The notes beneath the pieces are model-generated. The model made no database searches, was not told the origin of the DNA, and was given only the letters and a program-made list of their open reading frames with translations. The translations under genes and the position numbers were made by a program. Below are positions 34,440 through 46,033 of a stretch of 64,000 nt of DNA, piece by piece (the stretch's first letter is position 1; each line of letters opens with the position of its first letter). Origin of the DNA: Brachybacterium paraconglomeratum (GTDB lineage Bacteria; Actinomycetota; Actinomycetes; Actinomycetales; Dermabacteraceae). The stretch covers positions 124,001-188,000 of the forward strand of contig NZ_ML133855.1 of assembly GCF_003994255.1 (NCBI RefSeq). Direction: 5' to 3'.

Positions 34440-36176
34440 GTGTCTGCCCGAGGCGTCGCGAACGTTGCCGAACTGGATCTCGGCGTCGCCGAACGCCAGG
34501 CATTCGGCACCGTGTACGGAAAGCCCGCCAAGCACGAACTGCTGGCCAAGCTCGTCAAGGGTGGGACGTTGCGTCTTCCGCCGCACCCCAACTGGACAGG
34601 TGACACGACCGATTGGACCGCCGATCCCTACGGCGACCGGAACTGGCAGTTCCAGCACCACACACTCCGGTGGCTGAATCCGCTGCGATGGGCCGCGCTC
34701 GAGGGGGACGAAGAGGCCGCCACCGAATGGCGTCGCGTCGCGAGATCCTGGGCCGAGGCGAACATCCCCGCGAAGCGCGCCCGCGGGGTCTTCGCGTGGA
34801 AGGACATGGCAGATGGCAACCGTGCCATCCAGCTGAGCCTCGGCGCACCGCTCATCCGCCCGGAGGACGACTGGTACATCTCCTCGATCCGCTACCACGT
34901 CGAGTGGCTCATGGACGAGGACCACATCGTCCAGAAGAACCACGCGCTCCACCAGCACTCAGGGCTCGTCGTCGCCGCTGCCCTCCTCCGTGATGAGACG
35001 GCGCTGGACATCGCACACGCCCGAATGGTCGCTCAGTTCGGCAGCACGTTCGACAGCCAGGGTGCGAACGACGAGGGCGCCACCGGATACCACGAGATGA
35101 ACCTGAAATGGTGGGGCCAGGCGTGGCAGCGGGTGAAGGTGGAGGGCCTCGAGATACCGGCCACGGTCGAGGCCCAGCTCGCCGCCGGTCGCGCCGCTCT
35201 GGCGCAGCTCGTGCTCCCCGACGGCACGCTCTCGCAGATCGGCGACACCAAACGGGTTCCCGTCTCGCGAGGGCTCGGGCCGGAGGTCGAGTACGTCGCC
35301 ACCCAAGGTGCCGAAGGCACGCCCCCTCGGGAGACTGCAGTCGCCTTCGACCGTGGGTACGTCGTCTCACGCAGCGGTTGGGGCACGGACCGCCCTCTGG
35401 CCGACGAGTCACACATGATCGTGCGCTTCGGCCACGACGTCCTCTCCCATTCGCACCAGGACCGGGGCAGCGTGCACCTGTATACGCGTGGCCGCCCTTG
35501 GTTGACGGACAGCGGCTTCTTCAGCTACCAGACAGGGGACCTGACCCGCACGTACTTCCTGTCCCCCGAGGCGCACAATGTCGCGAGACTCCCCGACCAC
35601 GCTCATTCCTTGCGCGCCGAGGTCGAGCTCGAGAGGTTCGAGGCCACCGCGGATGTCCATGACATCCTGCTTCGTGATCACGGGTACCGGGACGTCGAGA
35701 TGCGTCGCAGGATCCTCTACCTCACGGGTCCCGACTGCTGGATCATCTGGGACCAGGTCTCCGAGCCGTCGAGCATCGAACAGAACTGGATCGTCGACAT
35801 CGGAGTGAGGATGCGCCGCCACGATCGTGGGTTCGAACTCCTGGCAGAGGGGCAGTCGATGACGATGACCTGGCTCGGCAACGTTCCCGCCTTCTCTCGC
35901 CACGTGGCGAAGGAAGGTGATCCCCACGGCTGGATCGCGACGAAGTGGAAGACCCTGGAACCAGCGACGGCCCTGACAGCCCGGACGTCACACAATCGCC
36001 AGCGGTGCGTGGTCCTCATCGCCCCGTCGGCGCCGCAGGAGCTCGCCGTGGTGCGCTCCTACATCACGACTGCCGGCCGACTCACCATGGTCGTCACACG
36101 AGGTCCCCGTGTCTGGGAGGTCGCTGTCGACGAGGCCGAGCTGAGCATCGCCGAGCTGGAGCGCGATTGGACCTGA
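34440..36176 (+). CDS. Heparinase II/III-like protein without signal peptide
   Basis: This 578-residue protein has the two-part heparinase II/III layout. An (alpha/alpha) toroid (about 60-270, with GANDEGATGYHEMNLKWW and DGTLSQIGDTKRVP) is followed by a beta-sandwich domain. The latter contains the motif SHSHQDRGSVHLYTRGRPWL, then DSGFFSY and FLSPEAHNV. In lyases the SH..D...F/L...G...L.D.G pattern carries catalytic and metal residues. Heparinase II/III proteins cleave uronic-acid polymers by beta-elimination, but homologues in biosynthetic loci may have other roles. No signal peptide or membrane span is visible, so it seems cytosolic. The GTG at 34440 follows GGAGG with good spacing. It is convergent with wecC, with an 18-bp gap. 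Confidence 0.85.
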   Translation: MSARGVANVAELDLGVAERQAFGTVYGKPAKHELLAKLVKGGTLRLPPHPNWTGDTTDWTADPYGDRNWQFQHHTLRWLNPLRWAALEGDEEAATEWRRVARSWAEANIPAKRARGVFAWKDMADGNRAIQLSLGAPLIRPEDDWYISSIRYHVEWLMDEDHIVQKNHALHQHSGLVVAAALLRDETALDIAHARMVAQFGSTFDSQGANDEGATGYHEMNLKWWGQAWQRVKVEGLEIPATVEAQLAAGRAALAQLVLPDGTLSQIGDTKRVPVSRGLGPEVEYVATQGAEGTPPRETAVAFDRGYVVSRSGWGTDRPLADESHMIVRFGHDVLSHSHQDRGSVHLYTRGRPWLTDSGFFSYQTGDLTRTYFLSPEAHNVARLPDHAHSLRAEVELERFEATADVHDILLRDHGYRDVEMRRRILYLTGPDCWIIWDQVSEPSSIEQNWIVDIGVRMRRHDRGFELLAEGQSMTMTWLGNVPAFSRHVAKEGDPHGWIATKWKTLEPATALTARTSHNRQRCVVLIAPSAPQELAVVRSYITTAGRLTMVVTRGPRVWEVAVDEAELSIAELERDWT

Positions 36177-36194
36177 CGCTCTCGGGGCCGTCGC

Positions 36195-37448
36195 TCAACG
36201 CCACAGCCCCCTGGTGTCGATCAGCACCTTCTCCCGCAACCTGTCGCGGTCGAAATTCTTGAACGGCGTGTGGTCGACCAGCAGCAGCACGATGTCGGCT
36301 CGAGAGACGGCGTCGTCCATCTCGGTGAGCTCGACGTTGTCGCGCCCGTCGAGCTCGGAGGGGAGCTGGTCGATGTTGGGCTCGACGACGAGCACCACCG
36401 CGTCCGGCAGCTGATCAGCGAGCGCGATGCAGATCTCCTTCGACGGGGACTCTCTCAGATCGTCGATATCCGGCTTGAATGATATCCCGAGTGCCGCGAC
36501 GGTCGGTTTCTTGAATCGGTCGGCCCTCTCGAGGACCTTGCGAAGAACGTGGTCGGGCTTCGCGTCGTTCACCTCTCGGGCGGTGGCGATCAATCGCGAG
36601 GCCTCGGGTTCGGCCGCGACGATGAACCACGGATCCACTGCGATGCAATGACCGCCCACCCCCGGGCCGGGCTTCAGGATGTTCACCCGGGGGTGATGGT
36701 TCGCCAGCTCGATCAACTCCCACACGTCGATGCCTTGGCGCTCGGCGATGATCGAGAGCTCGTTGGCGAAGGCGATGTTCACGTCCCGGAAGGCGTTCTC
36801 GGTCAGCTTCGCCATCTCGGCGGTGCGGGCGTCGGTGAGCAGCAGCTCCCCGTGGCAGAAGCTCGCGTAGAGATCTCGTGTCAGCTCCGCTGCTTCCGGG
36901 GTCGTCCCTCCGATGATGCGGTCGTTGTCGACCATCTCGATCATGATCCGACCGGGCAGCACGCGTTCGGGGGCATGGGCGAAGTGCAGGGAGGCAGGCG
37001 ACCCCGGCGCGTCCGTGAGATCAGGGCGCGCGCGGAGCAGCACACCCGCCATGTGCTCGGTGGTCCCCGGGGGCGATGTCGACTCGAGGACGATCAGCTC
37101 GCCTCCCTCGAGTCTCGGGGCGATGCTCTCGGCGGCCGATTCGATGTAGGAGAGGTCGATCGCGCGATCGCCCCTGAAGGGGGTGGGGACGGCGACGATG
37201 TACGCGTCTGCTCGAGGCATGACCGTCCCCGCCGAGAGCCGACCCTGGGCCACGACCCCGGCGACCACCGCCTCGAGCCCCTCCTCGGCGAAGGGGACTC
37301 GTCCGTCGTTGATGGCGTCGACGGTGGTCTGCTCCACGTCGACCCCGACGACGGTCTTGCCGGCCTGCGCGAGCACCGCGGCCGTCGGCAGGCCGATGTA
37401 CCCCAGCCCGACCACACAGACGGTGTTCAAGGGGATTCGTGGGGTCAT
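36195..37448 (-). CDS. wecC: UDP-N-acetyl-D-mannosamine dehydrogenase
   Basis: This 417-residue nucleotide-sugar dehydrogenase has Rossmann motif GLGYIGLP (14-21), FAHAPERVLPGRIMIEMVDN (about 156-175), KLTENAFRDVNIAFANE (Lys214) and catalytic Cys268 in GVGGHCIAVDPW. The phrase A.ERVLPG....E.V.NDR.IGG is the WecC hallmark. WecC oxidises UDP-ManNAc to UDP-ManNAcA. The matching epimerase WecB is at 7589, far away on the other strand. The ATG at 37448 follows CCAGGAGACTCC. It differs clearly from the dehydrogenase at 30066, supporting two distinct uronic acids. A 208-bp gap separates it from the upstream glycosyltransferase. Confidence 0.92.
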   Translation of the reverse strand: MTPRIPLNTVCVVGLGYIGLPTAAVLAQAGKTVVGVDVEQTTVDAINDGRVPFAEEGLEAVVAGVVAQGRLSAGTVMPRADAYIVAVPTPFRGDRAIDLSYIESAAESIAPRLEGGELIVLESTSPPGTTEHMAGVLLRARPDLTDAPGSPASLHFAHAPERVLPGRIMIEMVDNDRIIGGTTPEAAELTRDLYASFCHGELLLTDARTAEMAKLTENAFRDVNIAFANELSIIAERQGIDVWELIELANHHPRVNILKPGPGVGGHCIAVDPWFIVAAEPEASRLIATAREVNDAKPDHVLRKVLERADRFKKPTVAALGISFKPDIDDLRESPSKEICIALADQLPDAVVLVVEPNIDQLPSELDGRDNVELTEMDDAVSRADIVLLLVDHTPFKNFDRDRLREKVLIDTRGLWR

Positions 37449-37656
37449 GGAGTCTCCTGGGGACAGCGGGAAAGGAAAGAAAGGAGGGGGAAACCGGTGC
37501 GTATCACCTGAGGGACAGGCATCCCTTACCGTAGCCCCTGTTGAGGCTCTGTGATGATGCCGCGGGTCCGGTAGGCAGGGAAAATACAGCTGTGCCGGAT
37601 GCGCGAACGCCCCCACGTGCGGCGCCGTCGAATGATGGCGTCTCGCTCTACGTGAG

Positions 37657-39123
37657 TCAGCGGGAGATCTCCTCGTAAGCCTTGGCGATCCGTGCAGCCA
37701 TCGCCGTCCAGTCCCGCTCGGCGACCACCCAATCCCGGGCCCGGGAGCCCAATCGCGCGGCAAGCGGGGGATCGTCGAGCAGCGCCGTGAGCTGTTCGGT
37801 CAGCGATTCCGCGCTGCCCTTCTCATGCAACAACCCGTTCATCTCGGGCGTCACGATCTCCGCGAGGGCCGCGACGTCCGAGGCGATCACCGCCTTGCCC
37901 ATCGCCATCGCCTCGAAGGGCTTCAGCGGCGAGACCATCTCGCACACCGGCAGGGGCAGGCGCGGGAACGGGGTCACGTCGATGATCGAGTAGTAGCGCT
38001 CGACCTCCTCGTGGGGGACGCGTCCGGTGAAGGTAACCACGTCATCGAGCCCCTGCTCGGCGGCGCTCGCCTGCAGCTCCTCGAGCTTCGCGCCGTCGCC
38101 GACGATCAGCACGCGGAAGTCCTCACGGCTGCGCTTCAGCCTGGCAGTGGCCTCGAGCAGCAGGTCCAGGCCCTCGTAGTCCACGATCGTGCCCACGTAG
38201 CCGATGACCGTCCTCCCGTCCACGCCGAGCTCGGATGCGAGCTCCTCGTCGCGGGGGAGCGGGGTGAAGCGTTCGGTGTCCACGCCGTTGGGGACCAGGA
38301 CGATCTTGTCCTCGTCGACCCCGCGCTCGATCAGCTCGTCCTTCAGCGCCTGCGTGATCGCGAGGACCTTCGTCGCGCCCCGGGCGGCGTCGGCCTCCAT
38401 GCGCGCGATGTACCGGTACTGGTCGCTGCGGCCCCATTCGGGGTCGCGGGAGCCGCGGGTGACCTCCCACAGCCCCCGCACCTCGTAGACGGACGGGATC
38501 CCGAGGATCCGCCCGGCCATCACCGCGGCGAGCCCGTTCCAGTGGTTCGAGGCGCCGTGGAGGATCGCGGGCCGTTCCTCGCGGGCCAGCGGCAGCAGCG
38601 CATCCACGTACCGGCTCACGTAGTCGTGCATCGGGTTCTTCTTCTCGATCTGCCGTCCCGTGAGCAGGTGGTGGTAGTCCACCTCGCCCACCACCTCGTG
38701 CGGGGGCAGGTCCGGGACATCGGCCATCTTCGGCATGTCGTAGGGGTAGCCGAGCCGGGTCACCCCGTCCACGTCCCAGCCCGCCCGGCCCAGCTCCGTG
38801 AGCAGTCCGTGGGTGCGGGTGGCGTAGCCGCCGGAGTGGTGGGGGAGGGCGTTGTGCAGCATGTAGAGCACGTGATCACGTCGGGGCTCGTACTCGGGTG
38901 CCTCCCGCATCTCCGGCAGGGGGAAGCCGTCGCGGGCGAGGTCGGAGTTGCGCACCACAGTGGGCTTCGCATCACCGGCCGGCGTGTGCGAGACGGCGGA
39001 CGGCTTCGCGCGCCGGGGCTCCTGTCGGCTCCACCACAGGCGGAGCTGTGAGAGGCCGCCGTGCCGCAGATGCCACAGCCCCTTCCTCAACGACTCGAGG
39101 CGGGACGACAGGGGGCTGGGCAC
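37657..39123 (-). CDS. GT4-family glycosyltransferase
   Basis: This 488-residue GT-B enzyme has a basic N-terminal extension (about 1-80) that includes a possible amphipathic segment LESLRKGLWHLRHGG. The catalytic part begins VLYMLHNALPHHSGGYATRT (about 85-104), the same opening as in the enzymes at 3808 and 8829. Donor-domain landmarks are VPNGVDTERF, IGYVGTIVDYEGLD, FTGRVPHEEVERYY and SPLKPFEAMAMGKAVIAS (EX7E-type). Start is GTG behind GGAGGTCATCC. No membrane span is visible. The sugar and acceptor are unknown. It is divergent from the anchored-protein gene at 39252 and probably transcribed together with wecC. Confidence 0.88.
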   Translation of the reverse strand: MPSPLSSRLESLRKGLWHLRHGGLSQLRLWWSRQEPRRAKPSAVSHTPAGDAKPTVVRNSDLARDGFPLPEMREAPEYEPRRDHVLYMLHNALPHHSGGYATRTHGLLTELGRAGWDVDGVTRLGYPYDMPKMADVPDLPPHEVVGEVDYHHLLTGRQIEKKNPMHDYVSRYVDALLPLAREERPAILHGASNHWNGLAAVMAGRILGIPSVYEVRGLWEVTRGSRDPEWGRSDQYRYIARMEADAARGATKVLAITQALKDELIERGVDEDKIVLVPNGVDTERFTPLPRDEELASELGVDGRTVIGYVGTIVDYEGLDLLLEATARLKRSREDFRVLIVGDGAKLEELQASAAEQGLDDVVTFTGRVPHEEVERYYSIIDVTPFPRLPLPVCEMVSPLKPFEAMAMGKAVIASDVAALAEIVTPEMNGLLHEKGSAESLTEQLTALLDDPPLAARLGSRARDWVVAERDWTAMAARIAKAYEEISR

Positions 39124-39251
39124 GGATGACCTCCGACGGTGAACGGTGGGAGTCCAGTCTACGGTCGGCGCCGGTGCGGATCGCGGTGCCCGTAGCCTGG
39201 TCGCGGCCCTGATCGGCAGGGAGAGCTCGGGGCGGGGAGATGCGAGGGACG

Positions 39252-40322
39252 ATGAGCGGGATTCAGGAGTCCGGACAGACCGGTCCTAGGCGAGGCCGGG
39301 CATGGCTCCTCGGTGGAGGGGCGCTGATCCTCCTACTTGCGGTCGTGCTCGTCGTCGGCGTCGTGGGGCTCGCCGGACGAGGCGGGGACGGGAACCCGAC
39401 CTCGCGGACTGCGCCGTCGACCGCCGCTCCCACCCCACCGCCCTTCCCGGCAGCCCCCTACGCCGTCTCGGACGAGGCCTTGCTCACCGTCCCCGAGGAG
39501 ACCCGCATCGCGCAGGGAACCTTCTGGGCGGAGGCCGGCGCCGAGTACGTCGTCACCATGGACCTGCGCAGCACGATGCCCGAGGGCAGCGGCGGCCGCT
39601 CGATGTACCTCGGCGTGACCCTCAGCTGCTCACCCCGGGCCGGAGGCCCCGGCATCAGCGTCGGTGGGACCCAGAACATGCTCACCGGCGAGGAGACGAC
39701 CTACCGCAATCAGGGCCTGATCAGCATGCCCGAGGACGGCGGCGTGGACTGCAGCATCAAGCTCTCCGCCCCCTACGACGACGTCGCCTCGAGGGACACC
39801 ACGTTCCCCGCTGGCGCGAGCTGGGAGGTGCGTCGTGCGGATGCCGCCGCGCAGGCACCGACGGACACGGTGCTGCCGACGACGATCGCAGCCGGCGCGA
39901 CCGAGGACGTGCTCACCGCCGAGCTCCCGATCGATGAGGCCGGCGAGGGCCTCGAGGCCCTCTCCTCCCTGCACCTGACCGCCTGCACCGGCGTGAACGG
40001 CTCCCGGGAGGACGGACGGGCCTGGTGCCGGGAGGATGCGCTCGACGAGGGCGGCAGCACGGTCACGCTCCGGGCCCGGATGGAGCTCGTCGGCGAGGAC
40101 GGCAACGCCTGCGCCGAGCTCGCCGCGCAGGCGCTGCCCGCGGACCGCATCGAGCTCCACCGCCACCACCGGCTGCTGTCCCTCGCCCTGGAGACCTCCC
40201 TCCCGGAGCGGCCGTGCGGTCGGCAGGCTCGGGTGACGCTCGCAGTGCACAACGACGGACCTGCCCCGGTCGTCGTGCACCGGACGAACTCGTCCCTGCT
40301 CCTGACGACCCCGGCCGGGTGA
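39252..40322 (+). CDS. Membrane-anchored extracytoplasmic protein, paralogue B
   Basis: This protein of about 356 residues has a short basic cytosolic tail, a hydrophobic span (about 18-42), a Thr/Pro-rich spacer and a beta-rich outer domain with several cysteines. It resembles the protein at 28776 in layout, in LTACTGVNGSREDGRAWCRE (LTSCTVVGGSRDGDGANKCRE there) and in the final APVVVHRTNSSLLLTTP strand. Two in-frame starts exist, ATG 39240 and ATG 39252. The second is chosen because it gives the MSxI start seen in the paralogue, with GAGGG upstream. It sits just before the rml genes. Function is unknown. Confidence 0.72.
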   Translation: MSGIQESGQTGPRRGRAWLLGGGALILLLAVVLVVGVVGLAGRGGDGNPTSRTAPSTAAPTPPPFPAAPYAVSDEALLTVPEETRIAQGTFWAEAGAEYVVTMDLRSTMPEGSGGRSMYLGVTLSCSPRAGGPGISVGGTQNMLTGEETTYRNQGLISMPEDGGVDCSIKLSAPYDDVASRDTTFPAGASWEVRRADAAAQAPTDTVLPTTIAAGATEDVLTAELPIDEAGEGLEALSSLHLTACTGVNGSREDGRAWCREDALDEGGSTVTLRARMELVGEDGNACAELAAQALPADRIELHRHHRLLSLALETSLPERPCGRQARVTLAVHNDGPAPVVVHRTNSSLLLTTPAG

Positions 40323-40435
40323 CGGCGGCGAACGGGCCGGCACCGACGCCGTCCTCCGTCGGCCGATCCTCCCCTGCCGCGTCGGCCACATCCCCGGAAG
40401 GCCCTCTGGAATCCCGCCCCCGCCTGCCATCATGA

Positions 40436-43764
<3,329 letters not shown>

Positions 43765-43792
43765 GCTGGGGCCGGCGTGTGCCGCGTCGGTG

Positions 43793-44668
43793 TCAGTGGG
43801 AGGCGCCCTCCGCGACCGCGGTGAACAGCTCCTCGTTCGCGGGCACCCCGGTATGCACCGCGCCCTCCTCGTCGAGATAGCGCCAGGTGAACGGCACACC
43901 CTTCGCGGTGGAGATGTCGGACCCGTCCATGAGCTGGACGTGGACGTGCGGATCGGAGGAGTTGCCGGAGTTCCCGCACTGCCCGAGCACCTGACCGGCC
44001 CGCACCCGCTCGCCCACCTGCACCGTGGGCGAGCCGCGCCGGAGATGAGCGAGCACCGCGACCGTCCCGGCAGGGACGTCGGACCCCTCGTCGTCGTGGG
44101 CCGCCCCGCTCCCGGCCGCGCGCACCATGACGTGGTTGCCCAGCAGGTGCCGCGGCGAGCCGAGACTGCGCACGAATCCCTCGAGCAGCAGATACGCGAT
44201 GCCCGGGAGGGAGAGGCGGCTGAGATGGTCGCGGCTGGTCCCGTGCACAGCGATCACCTCCCCGTCGAACGGGGCGAGCACCTCCTGCCCGAAGGACGGG
44301 AACCCCTCGGGCCGACGCATCGGCGCCCAGAACGGATCCAGGGCCCGGGGCGAGGCGCCCTCGGGCTCGTGGGTGATGTCGAGGGCGTAGGTCTGCGCGA
44401 GACGATGGGTGTGAGACGGGACCGATGAGGCCGGTGAGTTCAGCCCCCGCCACCGCCCGCGCACCGGCACCGCGACCGCGACCGGGTCCTGTTCCTGCGT
44501 GGGGCGCTGGAGGCGGGTCTGCAGGAACTGGCCGACCAGGCTCAGCACGACGAGCGCGACCCCCAGCAGGTAGGCGGGACCGATCCCTCGGCCCAGCGAG
44601 ACCGTCACGATGATCAGCACGGCGCCGAGGCCGAGCGCAGGTCCGGACAGTCTCAGCAGTGACGGCAC
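43793..44668 (-). CDS. M23 family peptidase-like membrane protein
   Basis: This protein of about 291 residues has two hydrophobic spans near the N-terminus (about 6-24 and 29-46) followed by an M23 (LytM-type) domain. The zinc site is represented by HRLAQTYALDI (H...D) and HVHVQ in GNSGNSSDPHVHVQL, and the glycine-rich core reads RVRAGQVLGQCGNSG. M23 enzymes cut peptidoglycan peptides, but some anchored versions are inactive scaffolds. The domain probably faces outside. The GTG at 44668 is chosen because it starts directly before the first span. An upstream extension is Arg/Pro-rich and unlikely to be translated. Convergent with rmlCD. Confidence 0.8.
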   Translation of the reverse strand: MPSLLRLSGPALGLGAVLIIVTVSLGRGIGPAYLLGVALVVLSLVGQFLQTRLQRPTQEQDPVAVAVPVRGRWRGLNSPASSVPSHTHRLAQTYALDITHEPEGASPRALDPFWAPMRRPEGFPSFGQEVLAPFDGEVIAVHGTSRDHLSRLSLPGIAYLLLEGFVRSLGSPRHLLGNHVMVRAAGSGAAHDDEGSDVPAGTVAVLAHLRRGSPTVQVGERVRAGQVLGQCGNSGNSSDPHVHVQLMDGSDISTAKGVPFTWRYLDEEGAVHTGVPANEELFTAVAEGASH

Positions 44669-44864
44669 GGTGGAGCCTTGTCGACGAAGGGAAGGTGCAG
44701 ACCCACCGTACGAGCGACGCGGCAGCGGACGCCATGACATTCCCGCGAGGCGCAGGGGGGCGCGCCCGGCCCCCGGATCCGTGGCCGCTCGACCTCTCGG
44801 CTCTCGGATCCCCGGGCCTCTCAATCCGCTGGTCCTCGCGGGCAGGGCTCGCTACGGTCGCGGA

Positions 44865-45323
44865 ATGGACACCGACGTCTTCGTCCCCGCCGACTTCACC
44901 CCGCCCACGTCGCTCGTGCGCGAGCGCTTCCGCCTCGAGCCCCTCGGTCCGCAGCACAACGAGGCCGACCTCGCTGCCTGGACCAGCAGCGTCGACCAAA
45001 TCCGCGATACCCCCGGCTACCCGGACGGCTCCTGGCCGCCGCCCGAGGGGATGACTCCCGAACGGAACCGGCAGGACCTCGAGCGCCACGCCGCCGACTT
45101 CGCCGCGCGGAAGGGCTTCACCTTCACCGTCCTCGACCCCGCCGACGGCGACGTGATCGGCTGCGTGTACATCTACCCCGCCCAGGACCCCGCCCACGAG
45201 GCGGAGATCCAGTCGTGGGTGCGCGCGAGCCACGCCGAGCTCGACGGTCCCCTCGCAGACGCTCTCGCCCAGTGGCTCGCCGAGGCCTGGCCCTGGCAGC
45301 GTGTGGACCGCTTCGGGCGGTGA
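44865..45323 (+). CDS. GNAT-family N-acetyltransferase
   Basis: This 152-residue protein is shaped like a GCN5-related acetyltransferase. FRLEPLGPQHNEADLAAW (about 22-39) forms the first strand-helix, FTFTVLDPADGDVIGCVYIY (about 86-105) the central hairpin and EIQSWVRASHAELDGPLADA the acetyl-CoA-binding strand region. The glycine-rich pyrophosphate loop is weakly conserved, so activity is plausible but not certain. The ATG at 44865 is chosen as the first start with a protein-like N-terminus. The gene ends 50 bp before a convergent TetR gene. Substrate unknown. Confidence 0.75.
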   Translation: MDTDVFVPADFTPPTSLVRERFRLEPLGPQHNEADLAAWTSSVDQIRDTPGYPDGSWPPPEGMTPERNRQDLERHAADFAARKGFTFTVLDPADGDVIGCVYIYPAQDPAHEAEIQSWVRASHAELDGPLADALAQWLAEAWPWQRVDRFGR

Positions 45324-45372
45324 GCCGTCCTCGGCGGTCCCGGCCGCCGCTGCGTGCCGCGCGCCGCCCCGA

Positions 45373-45972
45373 TCAGTCCGGACGGTTGCCGCGCAGGAAC
45401 TGCTCCACCGCCGCGTCGACCAGCTCGTCGAGCCGCTCGGCCTCGACCATCCCGCCGTTGATGAGCGTGGCGATGCCCTGCACGGTCGCGAGCAGCACGA
45501 TCCCGGCCCGGGAGGACGTCCCGGCGGCGAGCAGCCCCTCGGCCTGGCCCTGCTCGATCAGACCGGGCAGGGTCGCGAACGCCGCGGACGCCGCCTCGCG
45601 CACCTCCTCCGCCCCGTCGCGGTGCTTGGTGGAGAACATGAGCTCGAGCAGCGCGGCGTCCTGGGTCGCGAAGCGCACGAAGGCCCCCACCGCGTCGTGC
45701 AGGCGCGAGGCGAAAACGTCGTCGGCCGCCTCGATCGCCGCCTCCAGCTTCGCCCCCAGGCGCTCGAAGCCCGTGATGGCGAGCGCATCCAGCAGCGCCT
45801 GACGGTCGCGGAAGTGGCGTCGCGGCGCCGCATGGCTCACCCCGATCTGACGTGCCAGCTCGCGCAGCGAGAGCTCGTCCTGGCCCTGCGCGCGCAGGGT
45901 CCGCTCGGCGGCGCTCAGCAGGGCATCACGGAGGCTGCCGTGGTGGTAGGGGCGTTCCTCGGTCTCGGTCAC
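45373..45972 (-). CDS. TetR-family transcriptional regulator
   Basis: This 199-residue repressor-type protein has an N-terminal helix-turn-helix (LREL.RQIGVSHAAPRRHF, about 36-54) and a helical ligand-binding domain with the C-terminal pattern of the TetR_C WHG-type group (AGTSSRAGIVLLATVQGIATL). Start is GTG at 45972. It is divergent from an SDR gene with only 61 bp between the start codons, a classic arrangement for autoregulation and control of the neighbour. The ligand is unknown. Confidence 0.88.
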   Translation of the reverse strand: MTETEERPYHHGSLRDALLSAAERTLRAQGQDELSLRELARQIGVSHAAPRRHFRDRQALLDALAITGFERLGAKLEAAIEAADDVFASRLHDAVGAFVRFATQDAALLELMFSTKHRDGAEEVREAASAAFATLPGLIEQGQAEGLLAAGTSSRAGIVLLATVQGIATLINGGMVEAERLDELVDAAVEQFLRGNRPD

Positions 45973-45996
45973 GTCCGGATCCTATCGATGTTTCCA

Positions 45997-46026
45997 TTGA
46001 CAACACCAGTTGCCACTGTCTACATT
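45997..46026 (+). promoter_or_regulatory. SDR promoter with overlapping operator-like dyad
   Basis: TTGACA (45997-46002) and TACATT (46021-46026) with 18 bp between them form a strong sigma-70-type promoter. The expected transcription start is only a few bases before the ATG at 46034, so the mRNA is nearly leaderless. An imperfect dyad (TTGACA near the left end, TGTCTA near 46016-46021) overlaps it and may be the TetR operator. Confidence 0.6.
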
Positions 46027-46033
46027 GTGGCCC

